A DNA stretch of 6,341 nucleotides. It comes from an uncultured Sporolactobacillus sp. GTDB lineage: Bacteria; Bacillota; Bacilli; Bacillales; Sporolactobacillaceae. Position numbers and translations under genes: made by a program. The notes under the pieces are model-generated. The model had not been told where the DNA came from. It ran no database searches and saw only the letters and a list, made by a program, of their open reading frames with translations. The first letter of the stretch is position 1; every line of letters starts with the position of its first letter. Below are positions 1 through 5,435 of this stretch, piece after piece. The stretch lies in NCBI GenBank assembly GCA_900543345.1, contig UQRJ01000180.1:1-6341 (forward strand), written 5' to 3'.

Positions 1-42
1 CAAGGCTATTCGTCGGCAGCGTCAGATGTGTATAAGAGACAG
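1..42. other. Nextera sequencing adapter with i5 index (not genomic)
   Basis: Bases 10-42 are the Nextera read-1 adapter, ending in the 19-bp Tn5 mosaic end agatgtgtataagagacag at 24-42. Bases 2-9 (aaggctat) sit where an i5 index sits and match, from memory, index S520; base 1 would be the last base of the P5 primer. The reverse complement of the same block ends the window. This is library sequence and should be trimmed. Confidence 0.97.
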
Positions 43-244
43 CTACTACACCAATGATTGGGTCAAACATGATTTCCCCAACACGAATGCACACAATTAT
101 CGTTGTCACAATACTAACCATTCCAATGTCACCCGCGGATGTAAAAAGTTGACTTGTCACAAACATCATAAAATAAATGCTTAATGTGTTGTAAAAAGCG
201 TCATGACCGAATGTTCCTAACGCGTATGACAAATAACGCTTCAA
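43..244 (-). CDS. GPH-family sugar:cation symporter, N-terminal fragment
   Basis: This is the first 67 codons of a secondary transporter of the glycoside-pentoside-hexuronide:cation symporter family (MelB/XynP/LacS group, MFS fold), which imports sugars or glycosides with Na+ or H+ across the cytoplasmic membrane. The start is TTG at 244-242, preceded by a GGGGGAGGAG Shine-Dalgarno about 8 nt upstream; no better ATG exists. The visible protein opens LKRYLSYALGTFGHDAFYN and later reads GEIMFDPIIGVV. This matches the family's first two membrane segments and the conserved D-P cation-site region at the end of helix 2. The 3' part is cut off by the adapter, so substrate specificity cannot be read. 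Relatives in lactobacilli and enterococci often carry xylosides or other glycosides. Its promoter carries a cre box, which fits a catabolite-repressed sugar importer. Family assignment is firm; substrate is unknown. Confidence 0.85.
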
Positions 245-320
245 TATGGACTCCTCCCCCAAAATCATCAAATCAATTTATATAAACCATTTTATAAAAT
301 GAATTTATATATTTATCAAT

Positions 321-350
321 ATTATATCTGTAATCGCTTTCATTTTTCAA
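321..350 (-). promoter_or_regulatory. SigA-type promoter of the GPH symporter gene
   Basis: Reading the minus strand, -35 is TTGAAA (350-345), the spacer is 18 bp, and -10 is a perfect TATAAT (326-321). Transcription would start near 314, leaving a leader of about 70 nt of very AT-rich sequence before the TTG start at 244. The spacer is occupied by a cre box, so CcpA binding would block polymerase directly. Confidence 0.8.
329..342. promoter_or_regulatory. cre box (CcpA operator)
   Basis: Plus-strand TGTAATCGCTTTCA fits the classical consensus TGWNANCGNTNWCA at every position. It lies between the -35 and -10 of the symporter promoter. In Bacillota, CcpA with HPr-Ser-P binding a cre at this position normally represses transcription. 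Repression by preferred sugars is therefore inferred. Confidence 0.85.
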
Positions 351-428
351 TACTTTTTTACATCATTATTTGTTTTCACGCCAGATTTGTCATCTGTTCT
401 CAAGCAAAAATGCGTGAATTTAGACAAA

Positions 429-455
429 GAAAAAACTGACAGTCAATGTGTCAGT
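429..455 (-). terminator. Rho-independent terminator after yjdF
   Basis: On the minus strand, ACTGACA (455-449) and TGTCAGT (441-435) form a perfect 7-bp stem around a 7-nt loop (448-442), followed by a run of Ts from 434 down. It begins 12 nt after the yjdF stop codon. It separates yjdF from the symporter gene downstream, which has its own promoter. Confidence 0.85.
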
Positions 456-466
456 ATCACAAGAAG

Positions 467-880
467 TTACCTACCCTTATGTTTATTCTTGGCTTTTTGA
501 ACCTTGATAGCCCTGATATAAGCTCTTCTTTCTTCCCTTAGTCGTTTGTTAGTCACCTGTTTTTTCTTTTTTCGCTGTTCGTATTCAGTTTTAAGGGCTT
601 CTTGAGCTTTTGAAGATATCTTACGTTGCTTCATTTCCCTTGCGGCTTCTCTTTGCAGCCGTTTGGGATTCACTCGCTTGGGCCATCTGGCTTGTACCGA
701 TATCCCTTGTTGATGATGAGTCGCAATAAAATTCAGCAAATGCCGGTTCACAAAATCCAATACTGCTTGGTTTTTTGGTTCTTTTCCGAAAGTGTAACGG
801 TAGGCGCTCAACGTGCGTCCAGCGACAACCTCTATCAGCGCGACATAGAATTGACCATCATAGTAGACAGTTAACTTCAT
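467..880 (-). CDS. yjdF: YjdF family protein (DUF2992)
   Basis: This is a cytoplasmic protein of 137 residues of the YjdF/DUF2992 family, whose biochemical function is not established. The family is known for being controlled by the yjdF riboswitch, which binds azaaromatic compounds. Its N-terminus MKLTVYYDGQFYV and the middle motifs YTFGKEPKN, FVNRHLLNFI and RVNPKRLQREAAREMKQR are those of the family. The C-terminal half is very basic and lysine/arginine-rich, probably helical, ending QKAKNKHKGR, which suggests nucleic-acid binding (inference). Two adjacent ATGs (883 and 880) follow the AAGGAGGG Shine-Dalgarno (895-888). I chose 880 because the spacing from GGAGG is 8 nt and relatives start at this Met. 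The longer frame to 949 would use leader sequence and is rejected. The gene is monocistronic between its own promoter and a terminator. Confidence 0.93.
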   Translation of the reverse strand: MKLTVYYDGQFYVALIEVVAGRTLSAYRYTFGKEPKNQAVLDFVNRHLLNFIATHHQQGISVQARWPKRVNPKRLQREAAREMKQRKISSKAQEALKTEYEQRKKKKQVTNKRLREERRAYIRAIKVQKAKNKHKGR

Positions 881-887
881 CATCGGT

Positions 888-997
888 CCCTCCTTAACTT
901 TTAATCGGAATGACGGACATCCCAAGGAGGGGAAGGATACTGACACCATGTTTCATGATGCATTCGGACTACCAACCGAATCGTGTTTTCTCATTCC
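888..997 (-). promoter_or_regulatory. yjdF riboswitch (azaaromatic-responsive leader)
   Basis: The yjdF leader folds into a clear riboswitch architecture on the minus strand. A closing stem pairs GGAATGA (997-991) with TCATTCC (913-907), 7 bp. Inside it are a hairpin ATTCGG/CCGAAT (981-976 with 967-962, 8-nt loop TTGGTAGT) and a hairpin CATCATG-AAA-CATGGTG (960-944, one G-U). A third hairpin (about 940-917) exposes CCCTCCTT in its loop (931-924). That element is an exact 8-nt complement of the Shine-Dalgarno AAGGAGGG (895-888), so translation can be switched by sequestering the ribosome site. Location directly before yjdF and these elements match the known yjdF motif. Ligand response is known for the class and is not shown here. 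Confidence 0.88.
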
Positions 998-1004
998 ACA
1001 AGTT

Positions 1005-1033
1005 ATTATACATGATATTATTTTTCCGGTTAA
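1005..1033 (-). promoter_or_regulatory. Promoter of yjdF and its riboswitch
   Basis: The -10 is a perfect TATAAT (1010-1005). A 17-bp spacer away is TTAACC (1033-1028), a 4/6 match to the -35 consensus. The predicted start near 998 coincides with the first base of the riboswitch closing stem, which supports the call. Confidence 0.7.
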
Positions 1034-1085
1034 TGACCCAGTCCATTTTTAAGGCATAACACCCCCTCGCGGCAGAGGACTTTTC

Positions 1086-1211
1086 ATGCAGCAAAAATTG
1101 GTGAGTTCAAATAAGATGGCTCACCCATACATGTTTTATGCAAGCAAAAAGTACAGAGAGTGGGTGTCATTGATGCATTACACGTTGTCACTGGTGAATC
1201 AACTGATTTAA
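1086..1211 (+). CDS. Possible small ORF, 41 codons, unknown
   Basis: An ATG at 1086 follows AGAGGA with 6-nt spacing and opens a 41-residue frame ending in TAA at 1209-1211. It is rich in aromatic and basic residues (YMFYASKKYREW). I recognise no family, and it has no clear promoter. A competing frame through the second half of the same DNA stays open to 1256 and reads VGVIDALHVVTGESTDL. It has a more gene-like composition but no clear start. The stretch may therefore be the remnant of a decayed gene, not a working small protein. It lies between the yjdF promoter region and two broken genes on the plus strand. Confidence that this exact ORF is translated is low. Confidence 0.25.
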   Translation: MQQKLVSSNKMAHPYMFYASKKYREWVSLMHYTLSLVNQLI

Positions 1212-1244
1212 TAATGGACAAGCTTAAAAGTTATGAGGAGAAAA

Positions 1245-1417
1245 ATGAGGGAATATGAATATATCATTAAAGATGATTTTTTTGTACTGAGTTAAAAGGA
1301 GTAGAAACAGCCAAGTCGAAAGAGGAAGCAGGAAAAAATCTTCGTGAATGACACGCAACCGAGTTGGATACGGCCTCAAAACACGTAAAACTGCGCTCAC
1401 TTGTTTTAATCCCGTAA
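1245..1417 (+). pseudogene. Broken small gene (frameshift plus TGA), unknown family
   Basis: An ATG at 1245 is well placed after AGGAG (spacing 4-5) and reads MREYEYIIKDDFF, then runs to TAA at 1293-1295. If one T is added to the seven-T run at 1277-1283, the frame continues TELKGVETAKSKEEAGKNLRE, meets a TGA, and then reads HATELDTASKHVKLRSLVLIP to TAA at 1415-1417. The pieces form one coherent small charged protein of about 57 residues. I therefore infer a gene with one frameshift and one nonsense codon; the TGA could be a former TGG (Trp). The homopolymer location means the frameshift could also be a sequencing error, but the TGA would remain. Family is not recognised. It sits 25 nt upstream of the DUF6075-like gene in the same direction. 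Confidence 0.45.
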
Positions 1418-1442
1418 CAAATTTTTAATTGAGGTGGAACTT

Positions 1443-1810
1443 ATGCAGTTTTTAAACAAAGATCATGAGAACCGATTCATGGTCTTAACTAAAAAAGACC
1501 ATACTTATGACAGAGATAGTGAACGCCAAGCTTTGTTCTTTATAATAGCCGGTGAGCCACAACTTTTTGAAAATGTTGATCAAATATGTAATTTTAGAGA
1601 TAGAATGATCAAAACATCTGTTTTTAAGAAAAGCGTTATGACCAGTGGGTACAGGTCATGACTCGCACTGGTATTTAATTTATACGGATTTGAGGATCAT
1701 GATGCCGTTAAAGCTGATGTTTTTAGTATATTTGCTCCGCTTGATGAAGGAAGAAAAAGTCGGCTACTATGGCAATGGCTTGGAGATTTCAACATTCTTA
1801 TTTTTAACTT
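1443..1810 (+). pseudogene. DUF6075-like protein gene with in-frame TGA
   Basis: The start is ATG at 1443, with GAGG about 8 nt upstream; the GTG at 1434 overlaps that Shine-Dalgarno and is rejected. The product opens MQFLNKDHENRF and continues DRDSERQALFFIIAG and ENVDQICNFRDRMIK. This fits, from memory, the DUF6075 family of small Bacillota proteins of about 120 residues and unknown function. A TGA at 1659-1661 stops it after 72 codons, but the same frame goes on with LALVFNLYGFEDHDAVKADV, which resembles the family's F-N-L-Y segment. A single T-to-G change in a TTA leucine codon would explain the stop. No proper end is seen: the frame runs past about 1810 into GC-rich DNA of different character, so the 3' end is probably lost at the composition junction. 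The end coordinate is approximate. Confidence 0.6.
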
Positions 1811-1830
1811 CGACTTCCGCGTGCGCGTGT
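1800..1830. other. Composition junction (AT-rich to GC-rich)
   Basis: Counting lines of 60 bases, 1441-1500 has 19 G+C and 1741-1800 has 23, whereas 1801-1860 has 30 and 1861-1920 has 31; 2941-3000 reaches 43. The change coincides with the point where the DUF6075-like reading frame stops resembling a protein. No target-site duplication, integrase, tRNA or IS end is visible here. The exact breakpoint cannot be set from sequence alone. Confidence 0.55.
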
Positions 1831-1983
1831 GTCACCCTTCAGAAGAAGATTTTTGCCGCGTAAAATCGTCCCCATTCAGCAGCACTATTTTTGTTCGGAG
1901 GAACGCCTGCGTGCCGCTCTGCCTAAACGCGCGACTGCTATTTTGCCGGCCCTGTAACCTAAGTCCGTCCGCTCTCCATCCGC
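1831..1983. other. Gene-free stretch downstream of ydbT
   Basis: This stretch separates the junction from the ydbT stop codon. Open frames exist on both strands but show no recognisable motif, credible start or Shine-Dalgarno. I see no convincing intrinsic terminator for ydbT, which is unusual if the DNA is contiguous. The usual neighbours of ydbST in Bacillus (ydcA, acpS) are not visible. Confidence 0.5.
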
Positions 1984-3402
1984 CTATTCTGTTGAATCCG
2001 CACGGCGGAACCAGCGGAATAACATGGCCGCATCGCTTGCTTGTAGCTGTTCCATCGCATATGTCTCGGCCGATGAAGAGCGTATCGACAACTCGCAACT
2101 GCCAAGGCGGAGTAGGCGCTGGATCACGGATTGCTTTTTCGACAGGGTCTGGATGTGTTTTTTCAATGTGATGATTGTTTTTTTCGCAAAAAAGCAATGA
2201 ATAAAAACGATCCGGTTACCGGCGCAGCAGAAGCCCTCCGATCGGCGGCGCAGCCAGAGAAAGACGGCAAGCGGCGGCAGTGCGAGCCAGCACCATTTTC
2301 CCCAGGCAAAAAAATAACTCAACACGGTGCAGACAATGGTCCAAAAAAATAGTATTTCAGCCATGTTATATAAAATACCGCGGGTCGGCAGAGGGCGAAC
2401 GTCGCCCGCGCCGGCAAAGCGGGGGATGATGGCTGCGAGGAAAGCAGTAAGCTGTCTTTTTTTCATCAGTGGATAAACGAGGACAGATCCGTCCCCATCG
2501 TTCTTTTCATCGACGCTGCCACTGCATTCTGCGTAAACAGAGCAGAGGCCGAACAGCTGCTGCAACGGGCTCTCAACAATGCGGATCGCCTGCACGCGGT
2601 CGGTCTTATAAGTATTATCGATCGTCTGCAGGATGCCTTTATGAACATGCCATTGCCCGTCGCCGACGGTCAGCTGGAATCCGCCCCAACGAATGAAAGT
2701 CACGGCCAGGGACATCAGCCAGAGCAGCAGAACGACCGCCGCGATCAAGGCAATCAACCGTTCCGGCGGCAGATGACGGAAGAAACGAAGAGATGTGCCC
2801 CAGAAATTGTCCGGGACGAAGTTATCGGCCTGAGACCAGATGGCGAGCAGGATACCGATGATGCCGATGTTGGAGGAGGTCAGTGCGGCTAGCAGCAGGC
2901 CGCGTGCGGATAATGGATATATTTTCTCGGCGATTGCCGCATCGCTGCGGGGCGAGCTGCCGCCAGCCCGCCCGTGTCCGAGGGCCGTTTGAATTCGCTC
3001 AGCTTCCCGCCGGCTCAGAACTCTGAGTGTCACGTCGCCCTTATTGGCCGGATCTGCCGTGTCCAACTTCAGCTGTACCAGCCCGAACAGACGTAGGAGA
3101 ACGTTTGTCTGAATCTGAACGGACTGAATGCGCGGAATGCGGATATAGCGGTCGTTACGGATGAGCACGCCGGATTGCAAATGGAAATTTTCAGCAGAAA
3201 TTTCATAGGAAAAACGAAGCCATTTGATAAAATCATAGCTAAGCAGCGCCAGCGGAATCAGAAGCAGATAACCGAAATAGCCGGTAAGATGGCGCAGGCC
3301 GGCGATGAAGCCGATGCCCAGCGGAATAATTAAATCGCGCAGCGTGTCGATGAATTCGATCAAGACGTAGGCAATATGCAGGCGCCTTTTTTCAGATTTC
3401 AT
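1984..3402 (-). CDS. ydbT: YdbT-like membrane protein with three bacterial PH-like (bPH2) domains
   Basis: The predicted membrane protein has 472 residues and belongs to the YdbT family (PF03703, bacterial PH-like domain repeats). Three copies are visible. The first is about residues 65-140 (SGVLIRNDRYIRIPRIQSVQ), the second about 240-330 (KGILQTIDNTYKTDRVQAIR), the third about 380-465. Hydrophobic pairs of segments precede each copy (about 20-55, 165-240, 340-375). I chose ATG at 3402 because the AAGGAG at 3418-3413 is 10 nt upstream; the ATG at 3411 would sit 1 nt from it. The start lies inside the end of ydbS (11-nt overlap), so the two are co-transcribed and probably translationally coupled. 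In B. subtilis ydbST belongs to the SigW regulon and its overexpression protects against certain antimicrobial peptides; the mechanism is not known. Length is close to the family norm. Confidence 0.9.
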   Translation of the reverse strand: MKSEKRRLHIAYVLIEFIDTLRDLIIPLGIGFIAGLRHLTGYFGYLLLIPLALLSYDFIKWLRFSYEISAENFHLQSGVLIRNDRYIRIPRIQSVQIQTNVLLRLFGLVQLKLDTADPANKGDVTLRVLSRREAERIQTALGHGRAGGSSPRSDAAIAEKIYPLSARGLLLAALTSSNIGIIGILLAIWSQADNFVPDNFWGTSLRFFRHLPPERLIALIAAVVLLLWLMSLAVTFIRWGGFQLTVGDGQWHVHKGILQTIDNTYKTDRVQAIRIVESPLQQLFGLCSVYAECSGSVDEKNDGDGSVLVYPLMKKRQLTAFLAAIIPRFAGAGDVRPLPTRGILYNMAEILFFWTIVCTVLSYFFAWGKWCWLALPPLAVFLWLRRRSEGFCCAGNRIVFIHCFFAKKTIITLKKHIQTLSKKQSVIQRLLRLGSCELSIRSSSAETYAMEQLQASDAAMLFRWFRRADSTE

Positions 3403-3874
3403 TGACGGCATTCTCCTTAATCAGTTGGGAAATTTGATCGCGCAGAAAAAGGGCTTCCCGCTCCGCTAAGGCGGGAATTTCATGGGTATCCGCCGCCGTC
3501 GTGATTGAAACCGATGTCAGACCGCGGCGCCGCAAAAGCGGCCCTTGCTCGGTTTCGACATTCTGCACGCGCGGCAGCGGAATGATCGTTTGACTGATCA
3601 CGAGTATGCCCCCCTGAATCAGCAAATCTTCCGGACGGATGGCATAGAAAAAGGTGCGATAACGGATCGGCGGGAAAATGACAACGAATAGAATCAGATG
3701 GAGCAGCGTCAGGGCGGCAAGCCCGCCGGAGGCTGCGTACATAAAATAAGCCCAATGAAAAAACCATGTGCAGAAGAACAGTCCGCCGTCGATCAACCAC
3801 AAGATCGCATTAAAAATCAGCGATCGCTGCCGCCAGATAACGACGACGCCGCGATCCAGATGTTTCTTTTCCAA
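3392..3874 (-). CDS. ydbS: YdbS-like membrane protein with one bPH2 domain
   Basis: This is a 160-residue membrane protein of the YdbS family. Two hydrophobic helices (about residues 19-37 and 41-64) are followed by one bPH2 domain (about 75-150). The domain carries the family signature P-RVQNVETEQGPLLRRRGL and then ITTAADTHEIPALAEREA. The frame is open to a TTG at 3907, but that codon lies beside the -10 box and before the predicted transcript start. I therefore chose TTG at 3874, preceded by GGACGGGGA; the resulting length equals that of B. subtilis YdbS (about 159). The gene is first in a two-gene operon with ydbT and overlaps it by 11 nt. YdbS and YdbT probably act together at the membrane in envelope stress defence (inference from the Bacillus pair). 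I see no SigW-type TGAAAC/CGTA promoter upstream, so control may differ from Bacillus. Confidence 0.9.
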   Translation of the reverse strand: MEKKHLDRGVVVIWRQRSLIFNAILWLIDGGLFFCTWFFHWAYFMYAASGGLAALTLLHLILFVVIFPPIRYRTFFYAIRPEDLLIQGGILVISQTIIPLPRVQNVETEQGPLLRRRGLTSVSITTAADTHEIPALAEREALFLRDQISQLIKENAVNEI

Positions 3875-3907
3875 TGGCTGTCCCCGTCCTTTTTTGTCGT
3901 TACCCAA

Positions 3908-3916
3908 ATTATAACA
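3908..3916 (-). promoter_or_regulatory. Extended -10 promoter of ydbS-ydbT
   Basis: Minus-strand TGTTATAAT (3916-3908) is a perfect extended -10 element. No good -35 lies at 16-18 bp; the nearest candidate TTTACA is 23 bp away. The predicted start near 3901 leaves a leader of about 27 nt before the TTG at 3874. Confidence 0.65.
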
Positions 3917-4023
3917 TAAGCGCCATCGGCCGCTTTTGTAAAAATGTTAAAAAAGGAGGTAAAACAGGCCGGCATTGCGGCGGAATCAATAAAACCGAAC
4001 CGAAAGCTGCCCGGGCCTTTTGC

Positions 4024-5238
4024 TTACTTGGCATGTGCTTTTCGCAAGGCGAAGACGGGGCGGTGCCCTCTGCGGCGGCGCATCCGGTTAATGCATAGTA
4101 AGAACGTGAGGTAAGCGGTGGCGATGCCGGCAATATACCAGAGCGTCGGCAGCATTCCGCCGCGGTCGATCAGGAAACCGGTGAACGCCGGAAGGACAGC
4201 GGCGCCGAGACCGCACAGCCCGGCGATGACCGGCGTAACTAAATGAGCGCTGTTGGGGATCGAGTGATTGGCATAGACGAGCGTAATCGAATAAATGCCG
4301 GACATCATCAGACCGAGCAAGGCTACAAGCACGTAGCCGAACAGCGCACTTTTCAGCATGATGAACAGGCAGAGCGCCAGAATCGCTCCGCAGATGTTGG
4401 TTGTCAGATAACGGCTGTAGGTCATTTTACGTATAATCACGCCGGTAAGGGCACGACCGATGACCATCGCGCCCCAGAAAATGCCGACACTGACCGGTGC
4501 GTAATAGGCGGCGATCTGCAGATAGTTGATGAATATTGACGACATGAAATTGTTCAGACTGCCTTCCAGTCCGCCGTAAAGAAAGACGATGAACGCGAAC
4601 AGCCCGAGCAGCGACCATTTGAGCGCCGGTGTCAGTATCTGCGTATCGTTCATTGTGCTTGAGGCGTCACGGGCGTGCACAGACGCATCCGCCTGACGGG
4701 ACGAGATAACGATCCGCGTCCACATGAAAGCCAGCAACACGGCCATGACGGTTGTCAGCAAGAACAGAAAACGCCAGCTATCGAGCGCAATGAAAACGCC
4801 GGCCAGAATCGGCATGATGAATGAACCGAGGCCGAATGCCACTTCCAGATAGCTCATAGCCACCGCCTGGCTGCCAGTGAATACATCGAGGAATGTCGTG
4901 GCGACGACGATGCCGATCAAGGCGTTGCCGATGCTGTTCAGGAAGAAAAAAATCATAAACAACGGCAACGGCGGCAGCAGCATGATGCTGAACTGGGAGA
5001 CGGCAATGATCAGTGCGGCCGTGCTAAGTAACGGCTGGGGCCGAAAATGATTATTCAGCCAGGACGCGATGAGTACACCGGACAGATAACCGATCGAACC
5101 GGTGAAGATCAATTGCCCGCCGATCGTGTAGGAAACTTGGTAATAATTCAACAGTTGCGGCATCACGGATCCAATTGAAATCGACGTCAGACCGGTTAGA
5201 AAATAAAGCGCGCAGGAAGCGAGCGTAAATGAGCGCAA
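4024..5238 (-). CDS. MFS transporter, FHS (fucose/GlcP-like) family
   Basis: This is a 404-residue integral membrane transporter with 12 hydrophobic segments, split 6+6 by a polar loop at about residues 180-210. It resembles B. subtilis GlcP and other fucose:H+ symporter (FHS) proteins, notably the segments YLEVAFGLGSFIMP (helix 5), FLYGGLEGSLNNF (helix 7) and FWGAMVIGRALTG (helix 8). Most FHS members import a sugar with H+, so sugar uptake is likely, but the substrate cannot be read from sequence. The frame opens with GTG at 5247, which abuts GGAGG with no spacer. The TTG at 5238 lies 9 nt from GGAGG and is the better start. The C-terminus is basic (NRMRRRRG), as usual for a cytoplasmic tail. 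The gene is transcribed away from the amidase gene, and its leader holds a terminator-like hairpin. It ends 150 nt before ydbS and may read through into it. Confidence 0.85.
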   Translation of the reverse strand: MRSFTLASCALYFLTGLTSISIGSVMPQLLNYYQVSYTIGGQLIFTGSIGYLSGVLIASWLNNHFRPQPLLSTAALIIAVSQFSIMLLPPLPLFMIFFFLNSIGNALIGIVVATTFLDVFTGSQAVAMSYLEVAFGLGSFIMPILAGVFIALDSWRFLFLLTTVMAVLLAFMWTRIVISSRQADASVHARDASSTMNDTQILTPALKWSLLGLFAFIVFLYGGLEGSLNNFMSSIFINYLQIAAYYAPVSVGIFWGAMVIGRALTGVIIRKMTYSRYLTTNICGAILALCLFIMLKSALFGYVLVALLGLMMSGIYSITLVYANHSIPNSAHLVTPVIAGLCGLGAAVLPAFTGFLIDRGGMLPTLWYIAGIATAYLTFLLCINRMRRRRGHRPVFALRKAHAK

Positions 5239-5255
5239 AGCAGTCACCCTCCGAG

Positions 5256-5289
5256 AAAAAATCGGAAGAAGCTGCCGGCGCTCCTTCCG
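5256..5289 (-). terminator. Terminator-like hairpin in the transporter leader
   Basis: On the minus strand CGGAAGGAGC (5289-5280), loop GCCGGCA, and GCTTCTTCCG (5272-5263) form a 10-bp stem with one G-U pair, followed directly by ATTTTTT. It has the full form of an intrinsic terminator yet lies between the predicted promoter and the Shine-Dalgarno of the FHS transporter. It may be an attenuator, a block to antisense transcription from the amidase side, or a protein-binding inverted repeat. Confidence 0.7.
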
Positions 5290-5302
5290 TTCAACTCAGA
5301 AC

Positions 5303-5311
5303 ATTTTAACA
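5303..5311 (-). promoter_or_regulatory. Putative extended -10 promoter of the FHS transporter
   Basis: Minus-strand TGTTAAAAT (5311-5303) is an extended -10 with one mismatch in the hexamer. The -35 region is weak (TTTTAT-like). A start near 5296 would place the hairpin stem only about 7 nt into the transcript. The similarity in style to the ydbS promoter gives some support. Confidence 0.45.
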
Positions 5312-5344
5312 GGAATCATCGGCGGATAAAAGCACTTTTGCTTG

Positions 5345-5363
5345 TTTTTTTTAGCTTTTTTTT
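5345..5363. other. Two phased T-tracts between divergent genes
   Basis: Two runs of eight T (5345-5352 and 5356-5363) are separated by AGC, so their starts are 11 bp apart, about one helical turn. Such phasing bends DNA. They lie between the amidase gene and the transporter promoter and could act as an upstream element or a binding platform for either gene. Confidence 0.5.
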
Positions 5364-5435
5364 GGACCATTTATGCGGCGGTCGTACAAGCAGAATGGCT
5401 TCGTTTTCATAGACTGGAAAAAAGGAGTGGATGCA

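Noticed and set aside
924..931. AAGGAGGG on the plus strand as a ribosome site
   Set aside because: It is the complement of the riboswitch anti-Shine-Dalgarno element; no frame follows it on the plus strand.
1293..1661. TGA read as tryptophan (alternative genetic code)
   Set aside because: Two in-frame TGAs are in the AT-rich part, but one aligns best with a leucine and one gene also has a frameshift. Also, ydbS and the amidase in the right part end in TGA, and yjdF with its riboswitch is not expected in code-4 organisms. Decay is simpler.
2131..2892. Several plus-strand open frames opposite ydbT
   Set aside because: They lack ribosome sites and recognisable motifs and lie antisense to a well-supported gene; high GC makes such frames common.
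3950..3962. Strong plus-strand AAAGGAGGT in the ydbS upstream region
   Set aside because: The only start at suitable spacing (a TTG) opens a frame of a few codons ending in TAA; no gene follows.
5325..5352. Short hairpin AAGCA-CTTT-TGCTT followed by T8 as a plus-strand terminator
   Set aside because: The stem is only 5 bp and AT-rich, and no plus-strand gene lies upstream for it to end.
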